Source: Kluyvera sp046569695
Lineage (GTDB): Bacteria > Pseudomonadota > Gammaproteobacteria > Enterobacterales > Enterobacteriaceae
Length of the DNA stretch: 64,000 bases
Direction: 5' to 3'
Assembly (NCBI RefSeq): GCF_046569695.1
Contig: NZ_JBKHUI010000017.1
Coordinates: forward strand, 45,818 to 109,817
In this document: positions 42,875-51,548 of the stretch, one piece after another
Layout: the number at the start of each line of letters is the position of its first letter
How positions within the stretch are numbered: the first letter of the stretch is position 1
Translations under genes and position numbers: made by a program
Notes under the pieces: model-generated
Database searches by the model: none
What the model was told of the DNA's origin: nothing
The model's input: only the letters and a program-made list of their open reading frames with translations

Positions 42875-42962
42875 ATTAGCACGTTGGGGGTACGCGGTAA
42901 TTTCGATGATGTCAGGAAATTCGCGGTAATAACATTGGAATATTTTATTACCGCGAAAGGGA

Positions 42963-44126
42963 TTATTGCGCTACACGAGGCTTCAGCAGACCGAAGAACA
43001 GCGCCAGACCGTAGGAAATGACCATGGCGAGGCTCATCTTAAGCATCGTTTCGCCGCCAAGGCCCGCAAGCGGTGCGGCGATGCCGCCGCAGACGAACAT
43101 CAGCGTGCCCATCAGCGCGGAGGCGGTGCCTGACTGCGCGCTATCCACCGCGTTCATCGCTTCGGCTCCAGAGACGGTGCTGATGCCGCTCATAAACGAC
43201 ACGGTGAAGAACAGCCCCACCAGCGCCAGCACGGCGTGCTGTTGCCAGGCGAGCAGTAGCGTCACCAGCGCGCAGAATACCGCCAGCAACAGGCCGCGTC
43301 GCAGCAAGGTTTCTGCGGGAGTGTGGTGGGCCAGGCGGGAGAAAATCAGCGCGGCAATAATCAGCCCGATGCCGTTCAGGCCAAACAGCAGGCTGAACTG
43401 CATGGCGCTCATGCCGTATTCACTTTGAATGACAAACGACGACGAACCGATGTAGGAGAACAGCCCGGCCATCATAAAGGCCTGAATCAGGCAGTAGCGC
43501 ATAAAGCGGCGGTTTTTCAGTACCGGCGTACCTTTAGCCTGCTGCGTGGTATTCGCGCTTTTTGGCGGCAGCGTTTCGTGCAGCACCACGAGACTTAAGG
43601 CCAGCAGCACTGCGCCGATCCCCGCCATCGTCCAGAACAGAATGCGCCAGTCGAAGGCGGTGATGATATAGCCGCCCAGCACCGGTGAAAGCACCGGGGC
43701 GATGCCGTTGACGGTCATCAGCAGGGCGAAAAACTGCGTCAGCTGTGTGCCCTGATAACGGTCGCGGGCGATCGATCGTGACAGCACGGAACCGCCTGCA
43801 CCCGCGAAGCCCTGCAGGAAGCGCCAGGCGATCAGCATATGGATATCGTGGGTAACGGCGCACATCGCTGAGGAGAAGATAAACAGCAGCAGAGAGAGTG
43901 CCAGCGGCTTGCGGCGGCCAATGCGGTCGCTGAGCGGGCCGAAAAATAGCTGGCCGAGACCCAGGCCGATAAGCGCGGCGGTGAGCGACAGTTGGGTTTG
44001 GGTGCCGGTGGCGCTCAGTTGATCGGTGATTTCCGGCAGCGCCGGTAGGTAAAAGTCGGTGCACAGTGGGCCGATGGCGCAAAGCAGGCCCAGCACCACG
44101 ACCCAGGAAAGGGAAATACGCGACAT
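42963..44126 (-). CDS. Bcr/CflA-family multidrug efflux MFS transporter
   Basis: This 387-residue carrier has 12 membrane segments and the Bcr-type opening GLLCAIGPLCTDFYLPALPE with the loop FFGPLSDRIGRRKPLAL. It probably exports drugs such as bicyclomycin or chloramphenicol-like compounds. The ATG at 44126 has GGAG at good spacing; the frame to 44186 reads into repeat DNA. It is preceded by the tandem array. Confidence 0.88.
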   Translation of the reverse strand: MSRISLSWVVVLGLLCAIGPLCTDFYLPALPEITDQLSATGTQTQLSLTAALIGLGLGQLFFGPLSDRIGRRKPLALSLLLFIFSSAMCAVTHDIHMLIAWRFLQGFAGAGGSVLSRSIARDRYQGTQLTQFFALLMTVNGIAPVLSPVLGGYIITAFDWRILFWTMAGIGAVLLALSLVVLHETLPPKSANTTQQAKGTPVLKNRRFMRYCLIQAFMMAGLFSYIGSSSFVIQSEYGMSAMQFSLLFGLNGIGLIIAALIFSRLAHHTPAETLLRRGLLLAVFCALVTLLLAWQQHAVLALVGLFFTVSFMSGISTVSGAEAMNAVDSAQSGTASALMGTLMFVCGGIAAPLAGLGGETMLKMSLAMVISYGLALFFGLLKPRVAQ

Positions 44127-44177
44127 GAAAGCTCCTTTTTTATTTTTCATCATCAATGTGGGGGATGGTGCTTGTTG

Positions 44178-44535
44178 CACCCTCACCCCGGCCCTCTCCC
44201 TGGAAGGGAGAGGGAGAAAACCCGCGCCGTAATTAACTTACGACACCGAACGGTCCCTTCGCCCATTGGGGGGGGGGAGAAAACCCGCGCCGTAAGTAAC
44301 TTACGACACCGAACGGTCCCTTCGCCCCTTGGGGGGGTGAAAACCCGCGCCGTAAGTAACTTACGACACCGAACGGTCCCTTCGCCCATTGGGGGGGAGA
44401 AAACCCGCGCCGTGATTAACTTACGACATCGAACGGTCCCTTCACCCCTTGGGGGGAGAAAACCCGCGCCGTGATTAACTTACGATATTGAACGGTCCCC
44501 TCGCCCCTTCGGGGAGAGGGTTAGGGTGAGGGGAA
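44178..44535. repeat. Five-unit tandem array built from a GC-rich palindrome element
   Basis: Units starting GAAAACCCGCGCCGT at 44216, 44279, 44339, 44399 and 44458 are 63, 60, 60 and 59 bases long, plus a last partial unit. Each has an ACTTACGAC-type core, then GAACGGTCCCTTCGCCC and a G run. The G runs differ (10, 7, 7, 6 and 4), which accounts for most of the length change. Outer palindromes CCTCACCCCGGCCCTCTCCC and GGGGAGAGGGTTAGGGTGAG flank the array. No spacers or cas genes occur. Confidence 0.9.
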
Positions 44536-44552
44536 ACCCCCGCACCAACACA

Positions 44553-45917
44553 TCAGCTCGCTCCGCCCCCCAGCGACTGCCACAGCGTAATCCGGTTCGC
44601 CAGATCCGTCTCCTGTAGCGCAACCAGCGTCTGCTGCGCCGACCATAACGTACGCTGCGCCGTCAGCGCGGTCAGGTAATCCCCGACGCCCGCCTGATAG
44701 CGCTTCATCGCCACGTCCAGCGTCTGCTGTTCCGCCGCCACATACTGGCGCTGGGCATCCAACTGCTCGCTCAGCGTCTGGCGACGCGCCAGCGCATCCG
44801 CCACGTCTTTAAACGCGCTCTGAATCGTCTTCTCGTAGGTGGCAATCAGCCCCTTTTTCTCCGCCTCGGCGTAGCGCAGCTGCGCCAGATTGCTGCCGCC
44901 GGTAAACAGCGGCAGTGAAATGGACGGCGCAAATGACCAGACGCTCATGCCGTGGCTAAACAGTGACGATAGCGCATCGCTGCCCACTCCGGCGCTGGCG
45001 GTGAGGGAAATGGTTGGGAAGAAGTTGGCGCGCGCCGCGCCGATATTGGCGTTGGCGCTCTTCAGATTGTGCTCCGCTTCCTGAATATCCGGGCGCGTCA
45101 GCAGTACGGAGGACGAGACGCCCGCCGGGACCAGTGAGATGGTGTTGGCGGCCAGGCTCTCCAGCGTGCCGGGCAGCAGGGAGTCCGGTACCGTTTCGCC
45201 TGCCAGTAGGTTAATGGCGTTTTTATCCTGCATTACCAGCGTCTGATAGCTGGCGACGCTGGCGCGGGCCTGCTGATAGACGCTCATCGCCTCGCTGACG
45301 TCGGTGGCCGCCGCGGTGCCAACCTGCTGCTGGCGCTGGACGATTTTCAGCGAGTCCGCGGCGCTGGCCATGGTTTGCTGCGCCAGCGCCAGATTGCTGT
45401 TATCCGCCGCCAGCGTCACCCACGCGCTGGTCAGCTCGGCAATCATCGTCAGACGAGTGTTCTGCGCGGTGAATTTGCTGGCAAGCCAGGTTTCTCGCGC
45501 CGCGCGGGACAGGCTCTGATTACGGCCAAACAGATCCAGCTCGAAGCTGGAGACCGCGCCGTCGGCCTGCGTAGTGGTGCTCACCCCGTTAGCCAACGTA
45601 CGGCTGCGGGTGTTGCTGAGCTCGGCGTTGACGGTTGGCATCAGCGACGCGCGGGTTTCGCCGTATTGCGCGCGGGCGGCGTCAATGTCAGCAATCGCTT
45701 TTTGCACATCGCGGTTGCTGTTAAGCGCCTGGCTCACCAGCTTTTGCAGGCGCATATCGTTCACCACCTGCTGCCAGTTACCGACAACCGCGGTGGCTTC
45801 GCCGTGGCTGCCCGGCAGGCTCGCCGGGATAGGCGCGTCCGGGCGCTGATAGTTGGGGTCCATCGACACGCAGCCAACGCTCAGGAACGCAATAAATAAC
45901 AAAGACAAACGAAACAT
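44553..45917 (-). CDS. eefC: RND efflux outer-membrane factor, EefC-like lipoprotein
   Basis: This 454-residue TolC/OprM-type channel has a lipobox (FLSVGC, lipidated Cys16), two outer-membrane-efflux-protein repeats with long helical stretches, and RPDIQEAEHNLKSANANIGA in the middle. It is the outer-membrane exit of the tripartite pump with the next two genes. The start is three bases after the RND gene. The name rests on the operon layout known from Enterobacter aerogenes EefABC and is not certain. Confidence 0.82.
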   Translation of the reverse strand: MFRLSLLFIAFLSVGCVSMDPNYQRPDAPIPASLPGSHGEATAVVGNWQQVVNDMRLQKLVSQALNSNRDVQKAIADIDAARAQYGETRASLMPTVNAELSNTRSRTLANGVSTTTQADGAVSSFELDLFGRNQSLSRAARETWLASKFTAQNTRLTMIAELTSAWVTLAADNSNLALAQQTMASAADSLKIVQRQQQVGTAAATDVSEAMSVYQQARASVASYQTLVMQDKNAINLLAGETVPDSLLPGTLESLAANTISLVPAGVSSSVLLTRPDIQEAEHNLKSANANIGAARANFFPTISLTASAGVGSDALSSLFSHGMSVWSFAPSISLPLFTGGSNLAQLRYAEAEKKGLIATYEKTIQSAFKDVADALARRQTLSEQLDAQRQYVAAEQQTLDVAMKRYQAGVGDYLTALTAQRTLWSAQQTLVALQETDLANRITLWQSLGGGAS

Positions 45918-45920
45918 AAC

Positions 45921-48900
45921 TTACTCCTGACGACCGCGTTTACCGGCGAACAGACGTTTCACCAGCACAAAGAACAGAGGAACAAAGAAAATCGCCAGCA
46001 GGGTAGCCGTCAGCGTACCGCCGATAATCCCGGTACCGATGGCGACGCGGCTATTCGCGCCCGCCCCGGTGGCGATCGCCAGCGGCATTACCCCGGCGAT
46101 AAACGCCAGTGAGGTCATGATGATCGGACGCAGACGGGTTTGTGCCGCTCGCATGGCCGCGCGGGTCAGCGAGTAGCCCTGTGCCACGGAGGCTTCGGCG
46201 AACTCGACGATCAGAATGGCGTTTTTCGACGACAGCCCGATGGTGGTCAACAGCGCTACCTGGAAGTAAACGTCGTTGCTGAGCCCGCGCATCCACGCCG
46301 CCAGCGCCGCACCAAGCAGGCCGAGCGGGATAACCATGATGACCGAGAACGGCACCGACCAGCTCTCATACAGCGCTGCCAGACAGAGGAACACCACCAG
46401 AATCGAGATGGCGTACAGGCTCATCGCCTGACCGCTCGCCAGTTTTTCCTGTAGCGACAGGCCGCTCCATGCCCAGGTGGTGCCGGCAGGCAGGCTGTTG
46501 GCCAGCGCTTCCATCTTCGCCATCGCCACGCCGGAGCTAAAGCCGTCGGCGTTTTCGCCCTGAATTTCATAGGCGGCGGAGCCGTTGTAGCGCACCAGGC
46601 TTTCCGGGCCGTATTCCCAGCGGGTGGTGGCGAAGGCGGAGAATGGCGTCATGCTGTCATCGCTGCCGCGCACGAACCATTTCCCGAGATCCGACGGCAC
46701 GGCGCGCGCGTCGCTATCGCCCTGGATATAGACCTTTTTCACGCGCCCGCGGTCGATAAAGTCATTCACGTAGGTGCCGCCCCAGGCGCTGGAGAGCGTC
46801 GCGGTGACATCGCTCAGCGACAGGCCCAGCGAGACGGCCTTGTTGTTGTCGATATCCACCTGAAGCTGCGGCATCTGCGGCAAATCGTTGGCGCGTACGG
46901 CGTGCAGCGATGGGTCCTGGTTGGCGGCCTGAATCAGCTGGTTGCGCATTTTCAGCAGCGTATCGCGGTCGGTCGCGCCGTTGGCCATCAGCTCGAAGGT
47001 GAAACCGTTGCTCTGCCCCAGGCCATCAACGGCGGGTGGGGTCATGGCGAACAGCGTGGCGTCACGAATACTGCTGAGCTCTTTGGTAGCGCGCAGCGCA
47101 ATAGCCTGCGCGCTGTTCTCTTCGCCCGGACGCAGCGACCAGTTTTTCAGCGCTACGAAGGCCATCCCGGCGTTCTGCCCGCTGCCGCTAAAGCTGAAGC
47201 CATCGACGGTGAAAATGACGTTGGTGTTGGCTTTCTCTTTGGTCAGGAACCAGTCGATCACCTGCTGGCGCACCTCGGCGGTACGGGAAGCCGTGGCACC
47301 TGCGGGCAGGGTGTACTGCACCATCACATCGCCCTGATCTTCTACCGGCAGGAAGCTGCCCGGCAGTTTCCACATCGCCAGCGCCATGCCGCCGCAGATG
47401 GCGAGATACACCACCATCACCACGCCGGAGCGGCGCAGGACGTTCATCACCCGGTGTTTGTAGCCGTGCTCGGTGGCGCTGTAGAAGCGATTAAACTTGC
47501 CGAAGAAGCCCTTTTTATGCGGCGGCGTGTGGTGAAGAATGGAGCCGCACAGTGCGGGCGTCAGGGTCAAGGCGACCACCACCGACAGCATCATGGCGGA
47601 GATAATAGTGACCGAGAACTGACGGTATATCACCCCGGTGGAGCCACCGAAGAAGGCCATCGGCAGGAACACCGCCGACAGCACCAGCGCGATGGCAATC
47701 AGCGCGCCGGAGATTTCGCCCATCGATTTTTCGGTGGCTTCGCGGGCGGGCAGCCCTTCGTCGCGCATAATACGCTCGACGTTTTCCACCACCACGATGG
47801 CATCATCCACCAACAGGCCTATCGCCAGCACCATGGCAAACAACGTCAGGGTGTTGATGGAGTAGCCGAACAGCGCCAGCACGCCGAAGGTGCCGAGCAG
47901 CACCACCGGTACCGCCAGCGCCGGGATCAGCGTCGCGCGGATGTTTTGCAGGAACAGGTACATCACGCAGACCACCAGAGCGATGGCCTCAAACAGCGTT
48001 TTCACCACGTCTTCAACGGAGATCTTGATGAATTTGGTGCTGTCTTTCGGGAAGGCGACCTCGTAGCCCTGCGGCATATTACGCTGGAACTCGGCGATTT
48101 TGTCCTTCACGCGGGTGGCGGTATCTAGCGCGTTGGCGCCCGGCGCCAGCATCACCGCCACCCCGGCGGCCGGGTGGCCGTTCAGCTTGGCGGTGGCGGT
48201 GTAGTCTTCGCTGCCCATCTCAACGCGGGCGACGTCGCCAATGCGCACCACCGAGCCGTTGGACTGGCTTTTCACGATGATATCTTTGAACTGCTCGACC
48301 GTTTGCAGGCGCGACTGCACGCGCACGGTGGCGGTAAGCTGTTGGGTAGCTGGTGACGGCAGCGCGCCGATTTTACCGGCAGAGACCTGCACGTTCTGTG
48401 CTTCAATTGCCGTTTCGACGTCGGACGGCATCAGCGAATAAGAGGCCAGTTTTGCCGGGTCCATCCAGATGCGCATAGCGTATTCCGCGCCGAACACCTG
48501 CAGGCTGCCGACGCCTTCAATACGCGCCATCGGGTCCTGCATGTTGCTGACCAGCCAGTCGGCGATATCCGAGCTGGTGGCTTTGTCGGTGGTGTCGTAA
48601 ACCGCCATGATCAGCAGGAAGCTGCTCTGGGATTTCACCACCGTTACGCCCGCCTGCTGAACTTCGCTCGGCAGACGGGATTCCGCCTGCTGCACCTTGT
48701 TCTGCACCTGAACCTGCGCGGTATCCGGGTCAGTACCCTGCTCGAAGGTGACGTTGATGCTGACCGTGCCGTCCGAGCTGCTGGTGGAGGAGAAGTAGAG
48801 CAGGTTATCGAGGCCGGTAAGCTGCTGCTCAATCACCTGGGTGACGCTGTTTTCCAGCGTGTCGGCGGAGGCCCCGGTGTAGGAGGCGGAAATCTGGATG

Positions 48901-49028
48901 GTTGGCGGGGCCACGTCCGGGTACTGCGCCACCGGCAGCGTCTGGATAGCCAGCATCCCGGCGAGCATGATCAGAATAGCGATAACCCAGGCGAAGACCG
49001 GGCGACGCACGAAGAAGCGAGAGAACAT
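45921..49028 (-). CDS. eefB: RND multidrug efflux permease, EefB/AcrB-like
   Basis: This 1035-residue HAE1-family pump has 12 membrane segments in the usual 1+5 and 1+5 arrangement and two large periplasmic loops. The proton-relay aspartates lie in GLLVDDAIVVVENVERIM, and the C-terminal half has GLSSKNAILIVEFA. It opens with FFVRRPVFAWVIAI. The start overlaps the eefA stop (TGATG). It exports hydrophobic drugs across the envelope with EefA and EefC. Confidence 0.9.
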   Translation of the reverse strand: MFSRFFVRRPVFAWVIAILIMLAGMLAIQTLPVAQYPDVAPPTIQISASYTGASADTLENSVTQVIEQQLTGLDNLLYFSSTSSSDGTVSINVTFEQGTDPDTAQVQVQNKVQQAESRLPSEVQQAGVTVVKSQSSFLLIMAVYDTTDKATSSDIADWLVSNMQDPMARIEGVGSLQVFGAEYAMRIWMDPAKLASYSLMPSDVETAIEAQNVQVSAGKIGALPSPATQQLTATVRVQSRLQTVEQFKDIIVKSQSNGSVVRIGDVARVEMGSEDYTATAKLNGHPAAGVAVMLAPGANALDTATRVKDKIAEFQRNMPQGYEVAFPKDSTKFIKISVEDVVKTLFEAIALVVCVMYLFLQNIRATLIPALAVPVVLLGTFGVLALFGYSINTLTLFAMVLAIGLLVDDAIVVVENVERIMRDEGLPAREATEKSMGEISGALIAIALVLSAVFLPMAFFGGSTGVIYRQFSVTIISAMMLSVVVALTLTPALCGSILHHTPPHKKGFFGKFNRFYSATEHGYKHRVMNVLRRSGVVMVVYLAICGGMALAMWKLPGSFLPVEDQGDVMVQYTLPAGATASRTAEVRQQVIDWFLTKEKANTNVIFTVDGFSFSGSGQNAGMAFVALKNWSLRPGEENSAQAIALRATKELSSIRDATLFAMTPPAVDGLGQSNGFTFELMANGATDRDTLLKMRNQLIQAANQDPSLHAVRANDLPQMPQLQVDIDNNKAVSLGLSLSDVTATLSSAWGGTYVNDFIDRGRVKKVYIQGDSDARAVPSDLGKWFVRGSDDSMTPFSAFATTRWEYGPESLVRYNGSAAYEIQGENADGFSSGVAMAKMEALANSLPAGTTWAWSGLSLQEKLASGQAMSLYAISILVVFLCLAALYESWSVPFSVIMVIPLGLLGAALAAWMRGLSNDVYFQVALLTTIGLSSKNAILIVEFAEASVAQGYSLTRAAMRAAQTRLRPIIMTSLAFIAGVMPLAIATGAGANSRVAIGTGIIGGTLTATLLAIFFVPLFFVLVKRLFAGKRGRQE

Positions 49029-50149
49029 CAGGCTTTGCCTCCGTTGCTTTGCACGGCAACGGGTTTCACCGTCTGCCCAACCGTCACTTTATCGGTGCCT
49101 TCCACAATCAGCTGGTCGCCGTTTTTCAGGCCGCTTTGTACCAGCCACTTGTCGCCGTAGGTGCCGTCGGTTTCCAGCGTGCGCTGCTCAACCTTGTTAT
49201 TGGCATCCACCACTAACGCGGTGGCGTTGCCCTTCACGTCGCGGGTAATACCCTGCTGCGGGGCAAGAATCGCCTCGCTCATCACCCCTTCGTCAATGCG
49301 GGCGCGCACGAACATGCCCGGTAGCAACTGGTGCTGCGGGTTCGGGAACACGGCGCGCAGCGTAACCGAACCGGTGGACTCATCCACCGCCACTTCGGTG
49401 AGCGCCAGGCGGCCTTTTTCGCTGTAGGTGCTGCCGTCTTCCAGGGTCAGCGTCACGCTCAGGGTATCGCTGTTGGTCGCCAGCGACTGCTTGCGCAGGC
49501 GCAGCAGGTCGACGCTGGAGCGGGTGAGGTCAACGTAGATGGTGTCGAGGCCGCGAATGGTAGCTAGCGCAGTGGTCTGTTCGGCGGTGACCAGCGCCCC
49601 TGGCGTGACGGAAGAGATGCCGATGCGCCCGGTAATCGGCGCGGTGACGGTGGTCCAGTCGAGGTTAATGCGCGCGCTCTCAAGCGCCGCTTTTTTCGAC
49701 TCGACGCTGGCTTTGTCCTGCGCACAGGTGGACTGCGCATCGTCGGCATCCTGCCGCGAGACGCCGTTATCTTTCACCAACAGCGCGTAACGCTGCGCTT
49801 TCTGGCAGTCGGCGACGACCAGTGCCTGCGCCTGCTTCAGCGCGGCGGCGGCTTCGTTATAGGTGGCGCGGAAGCTGGACGGGTCAATCTGGTACAGCGG
49901 CTGGCCCGCTTTGACGTTATCGCCTTCATTAAAAAGCCGTTTCTGGATGATGCCGGAGACCTGCGGGCGCACCTCAGCGCTCAGTGCGGCGGTGGTGCGC
50001 CCGGTCAGGTCACTGACCACGGAAACGGGTTGGCTTTGTAATGTGACGATACCCACTTCCTGAGCGGGACGCTCAGGAGAGGCGGTTGGCGCATTATCGC
50101 ATCCGCTCAGGAGAAATAATGCCGCGATGGTGGTTGTTATGTATTTCAT
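49028..50149 (-). CDS. eefA: RND periplasmic adaptor lipoprotein, EefA-like
   Basis: This 373-residue membrane-fusion protein has a lipobox (LFLLSGC, Cys17). A barrel-sandwich domain (VRPQVSGIIQKRLFNEGDNV, then TVTAPITGRIGISSV) surrounds a helical hairpin. The hairpin has two cysteines (VADCQKAQ and STCAQDK) that could bond, which is unusual in this family. It links EefB to EefC. A TetR gene lies upstream on the same strand. Confidence 0.87.
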   Translation of the reverse strand: MKYITTTIAALFLLSGCDNAPTASPERPAQEVGIVTLQSQPVSVVSDLTGRTTAALSAEVRPQVSGIIQKRLFNEGDNVKAGQPLYQIDPSSFRATYNEAAAALKQAQALVVADCQKAQRYALLVKDNGVSRQDADDAQSTCAQDKASVESKKAALESARINLDWTTVTAPITGRIGISSVTPGALVTAEQTTALATIRGLDTIYVDLTRSSVDLLRLRKQSLATNSDTLSVTLTLEDGSTYSEKGRLALTEVAVDESTGSVTLRAVFPNPQHQLLPGMFVRARIDEGVMSEAILAPQQGITRDVKGNATALVVDANNKVEQRTLETDGTYGDKWLVQSGLKNGDQLIVEGTDKVTVGQTVKPVAVQSNGGKA

Positions 50150-50242
50150 ATTTTTCTCAGGGTGAACGACACCCTCCTCGCCGAATAGGGGTGAGGATTT
50201 CAGGTGTAAAAAAGCCTGCGTCTCCGGAGGGCCGGAAACGAC

Positions 50243-50265
50243 AAAAGGGGGATAAAAATATCCCC
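50243..50265 (-). terminator. Terminator of the tetR gene
   Basis: On the minus strand GGGGATA pairs with TATCCCC around a 4-base loop, followed by CTTTTG. It lies 21 bases after the TetR stop and before eefA. Confidence 0.8.
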
Positions 50266-50285
50266 TGGTATCTAAATGGAATTAA

Positions 50286-50855
50286 TTATTTTGCGGATAC
50301 GAGCATATTAATAATTTCCTGATAGATTTTTTCCATCTCGTCAGACGCTACCTGTTGGGGGATCTGACGACGATAAATCGTGCCTTCGACCATCACCGCC
50401 ATCACTTCTACGCAGCAGCGGATTCGGCTTTCACTTAACTCGGGATAGGTTTTACGCAGATGCTCGCAGGCGTTGGCGAACATGCGTTCATCTGCGGCTT
50501 TCAGCCAGGCGGCGACCTGTGGATTGCGGGTGGCTTCGGCGGACATCTCCAGCATCAGCGCATCGTCATCTTCGCTCAGCGTTTCGCGCCATGCCAGCAT
50601 GTGCGGCATCAGATGGGTTTGGGTTTTACCCTCCATCTCGGCGATGCGATGGTCGATAATCCGACGGATCATCTCTTCGATAATAGCGTCTTTGTTGCTG
50701 AAATAACGGTAGATTTGCCCGACGCTGAGCTTCGCCTCGGCGGCAATCTGCGACATGCTGGCGGCATGAAAACCGCTCTGGCGGAAACAGCGCCGCGCGG
50801 CGGTAATGATGTCGTCCTGCCGGGCTTTTTGCCGGGCCTCCAGTTTGCTGCTCAT
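50286..50855 (-). CDS. TetR-family regulator upstream of eefABC
   Basis: This 189-residue repressor has an N-terminal helix-turn-helix (about 12-58, AASMSQIAAEAKLSVGQIYR) and a ligand-binding C-terminal domain. The start is the ATG at 50855 with GGAG eight bases upstream; an 83-residue in-frame extension lacks family similarity and would cover the operator. A perfect 20-base palindrome lies 26 bases upstream. It probably regulates itself, the divergent GNAT gene and perhaps eefABC, although a terminator separates it from eefA. Confidence 0.87.
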   Translation of the reverse strand: MSSKLEARQKARQDDIITAARRCFRQSGFHAASMSQIAAEAKLSVGQIYRYFSNKDAIIEEMIRRIIDHRIAEMEGKTQTHLMPHMLAWRETLSEDDDALMLEMSAEATRNPQVAAWLKAADERMFANACEHLRKTYPELSESRIRCCVEVMAVMVEGTIYRRQIPQQVASDEMEKIYQEIINMLVSAK

Positions 50856-50880
50856 TGCGGGTCTCCACCGTTTTGAAACG

Positions 50881-50900
50881 ATGAGAACGATCGTTCTCAT
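50881..50900. promoter_or_regulatory. Perfect 20-base palindromic TetR operator
   Basis: ATGAGAACGATCGTTCTCAT is fully self-complementary. It lies between the TetR start (50855) and the divergent GNAT gene (51049), the usual site of a TetR operator. No second copy was seen before eefA. Confidence 0.85.
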
Positions 50901-51048
50901 TTTGTGTTCATTATACGTAGCGAAAGCGTGATGAAAAGCATTTTCTGATACTGATTTTTTATTTTTTTCTTTGCTCAGAAAATAATGGAGAAAGAAAGAA
51001 TTTTTTGTGAAATTACTAAGGACGGCCAATAAAAATAATGGAGAAAAT

Positions 51049-51465
51049 ATGCCTTTTGTTATTAAAGAAATTATTACGCAGGAAGATAAAGACGAATTAC
51101 TCACTGGGCTTCGCGCCTATAACCGCCAGTTTGTGGACACCACGGACTGGTGCGATATCTGCGTTTACCTGCGCGACGAACAGGACGTGATGCGCGGCGG
51201 CCTGATTGGTCAGCGTAAAGGCGACTGGCTCAGTATCGACTATCTGTGGGTGTGCGAAACGGTGCGCGGCGACGGGGTCGGCAGCGAGCTTATCAAGCGC
51301 GCGGAGGCGCTGGCGCGGGAGAAAGGGTGCCGCCATGCGCTGGTGGACACCATCAGCTTCCAGGCGCTGCCGTTTTATCAAAAGCAGGGGTATGAACTGG
51401 CGAAAACGCTGGAAGATTTCCCGCTGGCGGGGATGGCGCGGCACTATCTGACCAAGGCATTGTGA
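51049..51465 (+). CDS. GNAT-family N-acetyltransferase
   Basis: This 138-residue protein has a GNAT fold: the acetyl-CoA loop is WVCETVRGDGVGSELIKRAE, and the C-terminal ALPFYQKQGYELAKTLEDFP is typical. The substrate is unknown. The ATG at 51049 follows TGGAGAAA; a longer frame from 51007 is less likely. It is divergent from the TetR gene across the palindromic operator, so acetylation may belong to the same drug or stress response. Confidence 0.82.
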   Translation: MPFVIKEIITQEDKDELLTGLRAYNRQFVDTTDWCDICVYLRDEQDVMRGGLIGQRKGDWLSIDYLWVCETVRGDGVGSELIKRAEALAREKGCRHALVDTISFQALPFYQKQGYELAKTLEDFPLAGMARHYLTKAL

Positions 51466-51471
51466 GGGTTG

Positions 51472-51543
51472 CCGCGGATGGCGCTGCGCTTATCCGGCCT
51501 ACAGATTGGAGTAGGCCGGATAAGGCGTAGCCGCCATCCGGCG
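51472..51543. repeat. REP/BIME pair
   Basis: Opposed REP units (GCGGATGGCGCTGCGCTTATC and GTAGGCCGGATAAGGCGTAG, each abbreviated at the ends) lie between convergent genes. Confidence 0.9.
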
Positions 51544-51548
51544 CTGTT

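Noticed and set aside
44172..44474. 100-codon plus-strand and 68-codon minus-strand ORFs in the tandem array
   Set aside because: They are by-products of repeat units near a multiple of three in length. The translations are repetitive, with no start signal or homology.
44216..44517. CRISPR array
   Set aside because: The units are directly adjacent with no unique spacers, and no cas genes are present.
46902..48128. Long plus-strand ORF opposite the RND permease gene
   Set aside because: It is an antisense shadow of a GC-rich gene. Its His/Gln/Arg-rich translation is typical of such shadows.
50856..51104. 83-residue N-terminal extension of the TetR protein
   Set aside because: It would run through the perfect palindromic operator, is not TetR-like, and a well-placed GGAG precedes the ATG at 50855.
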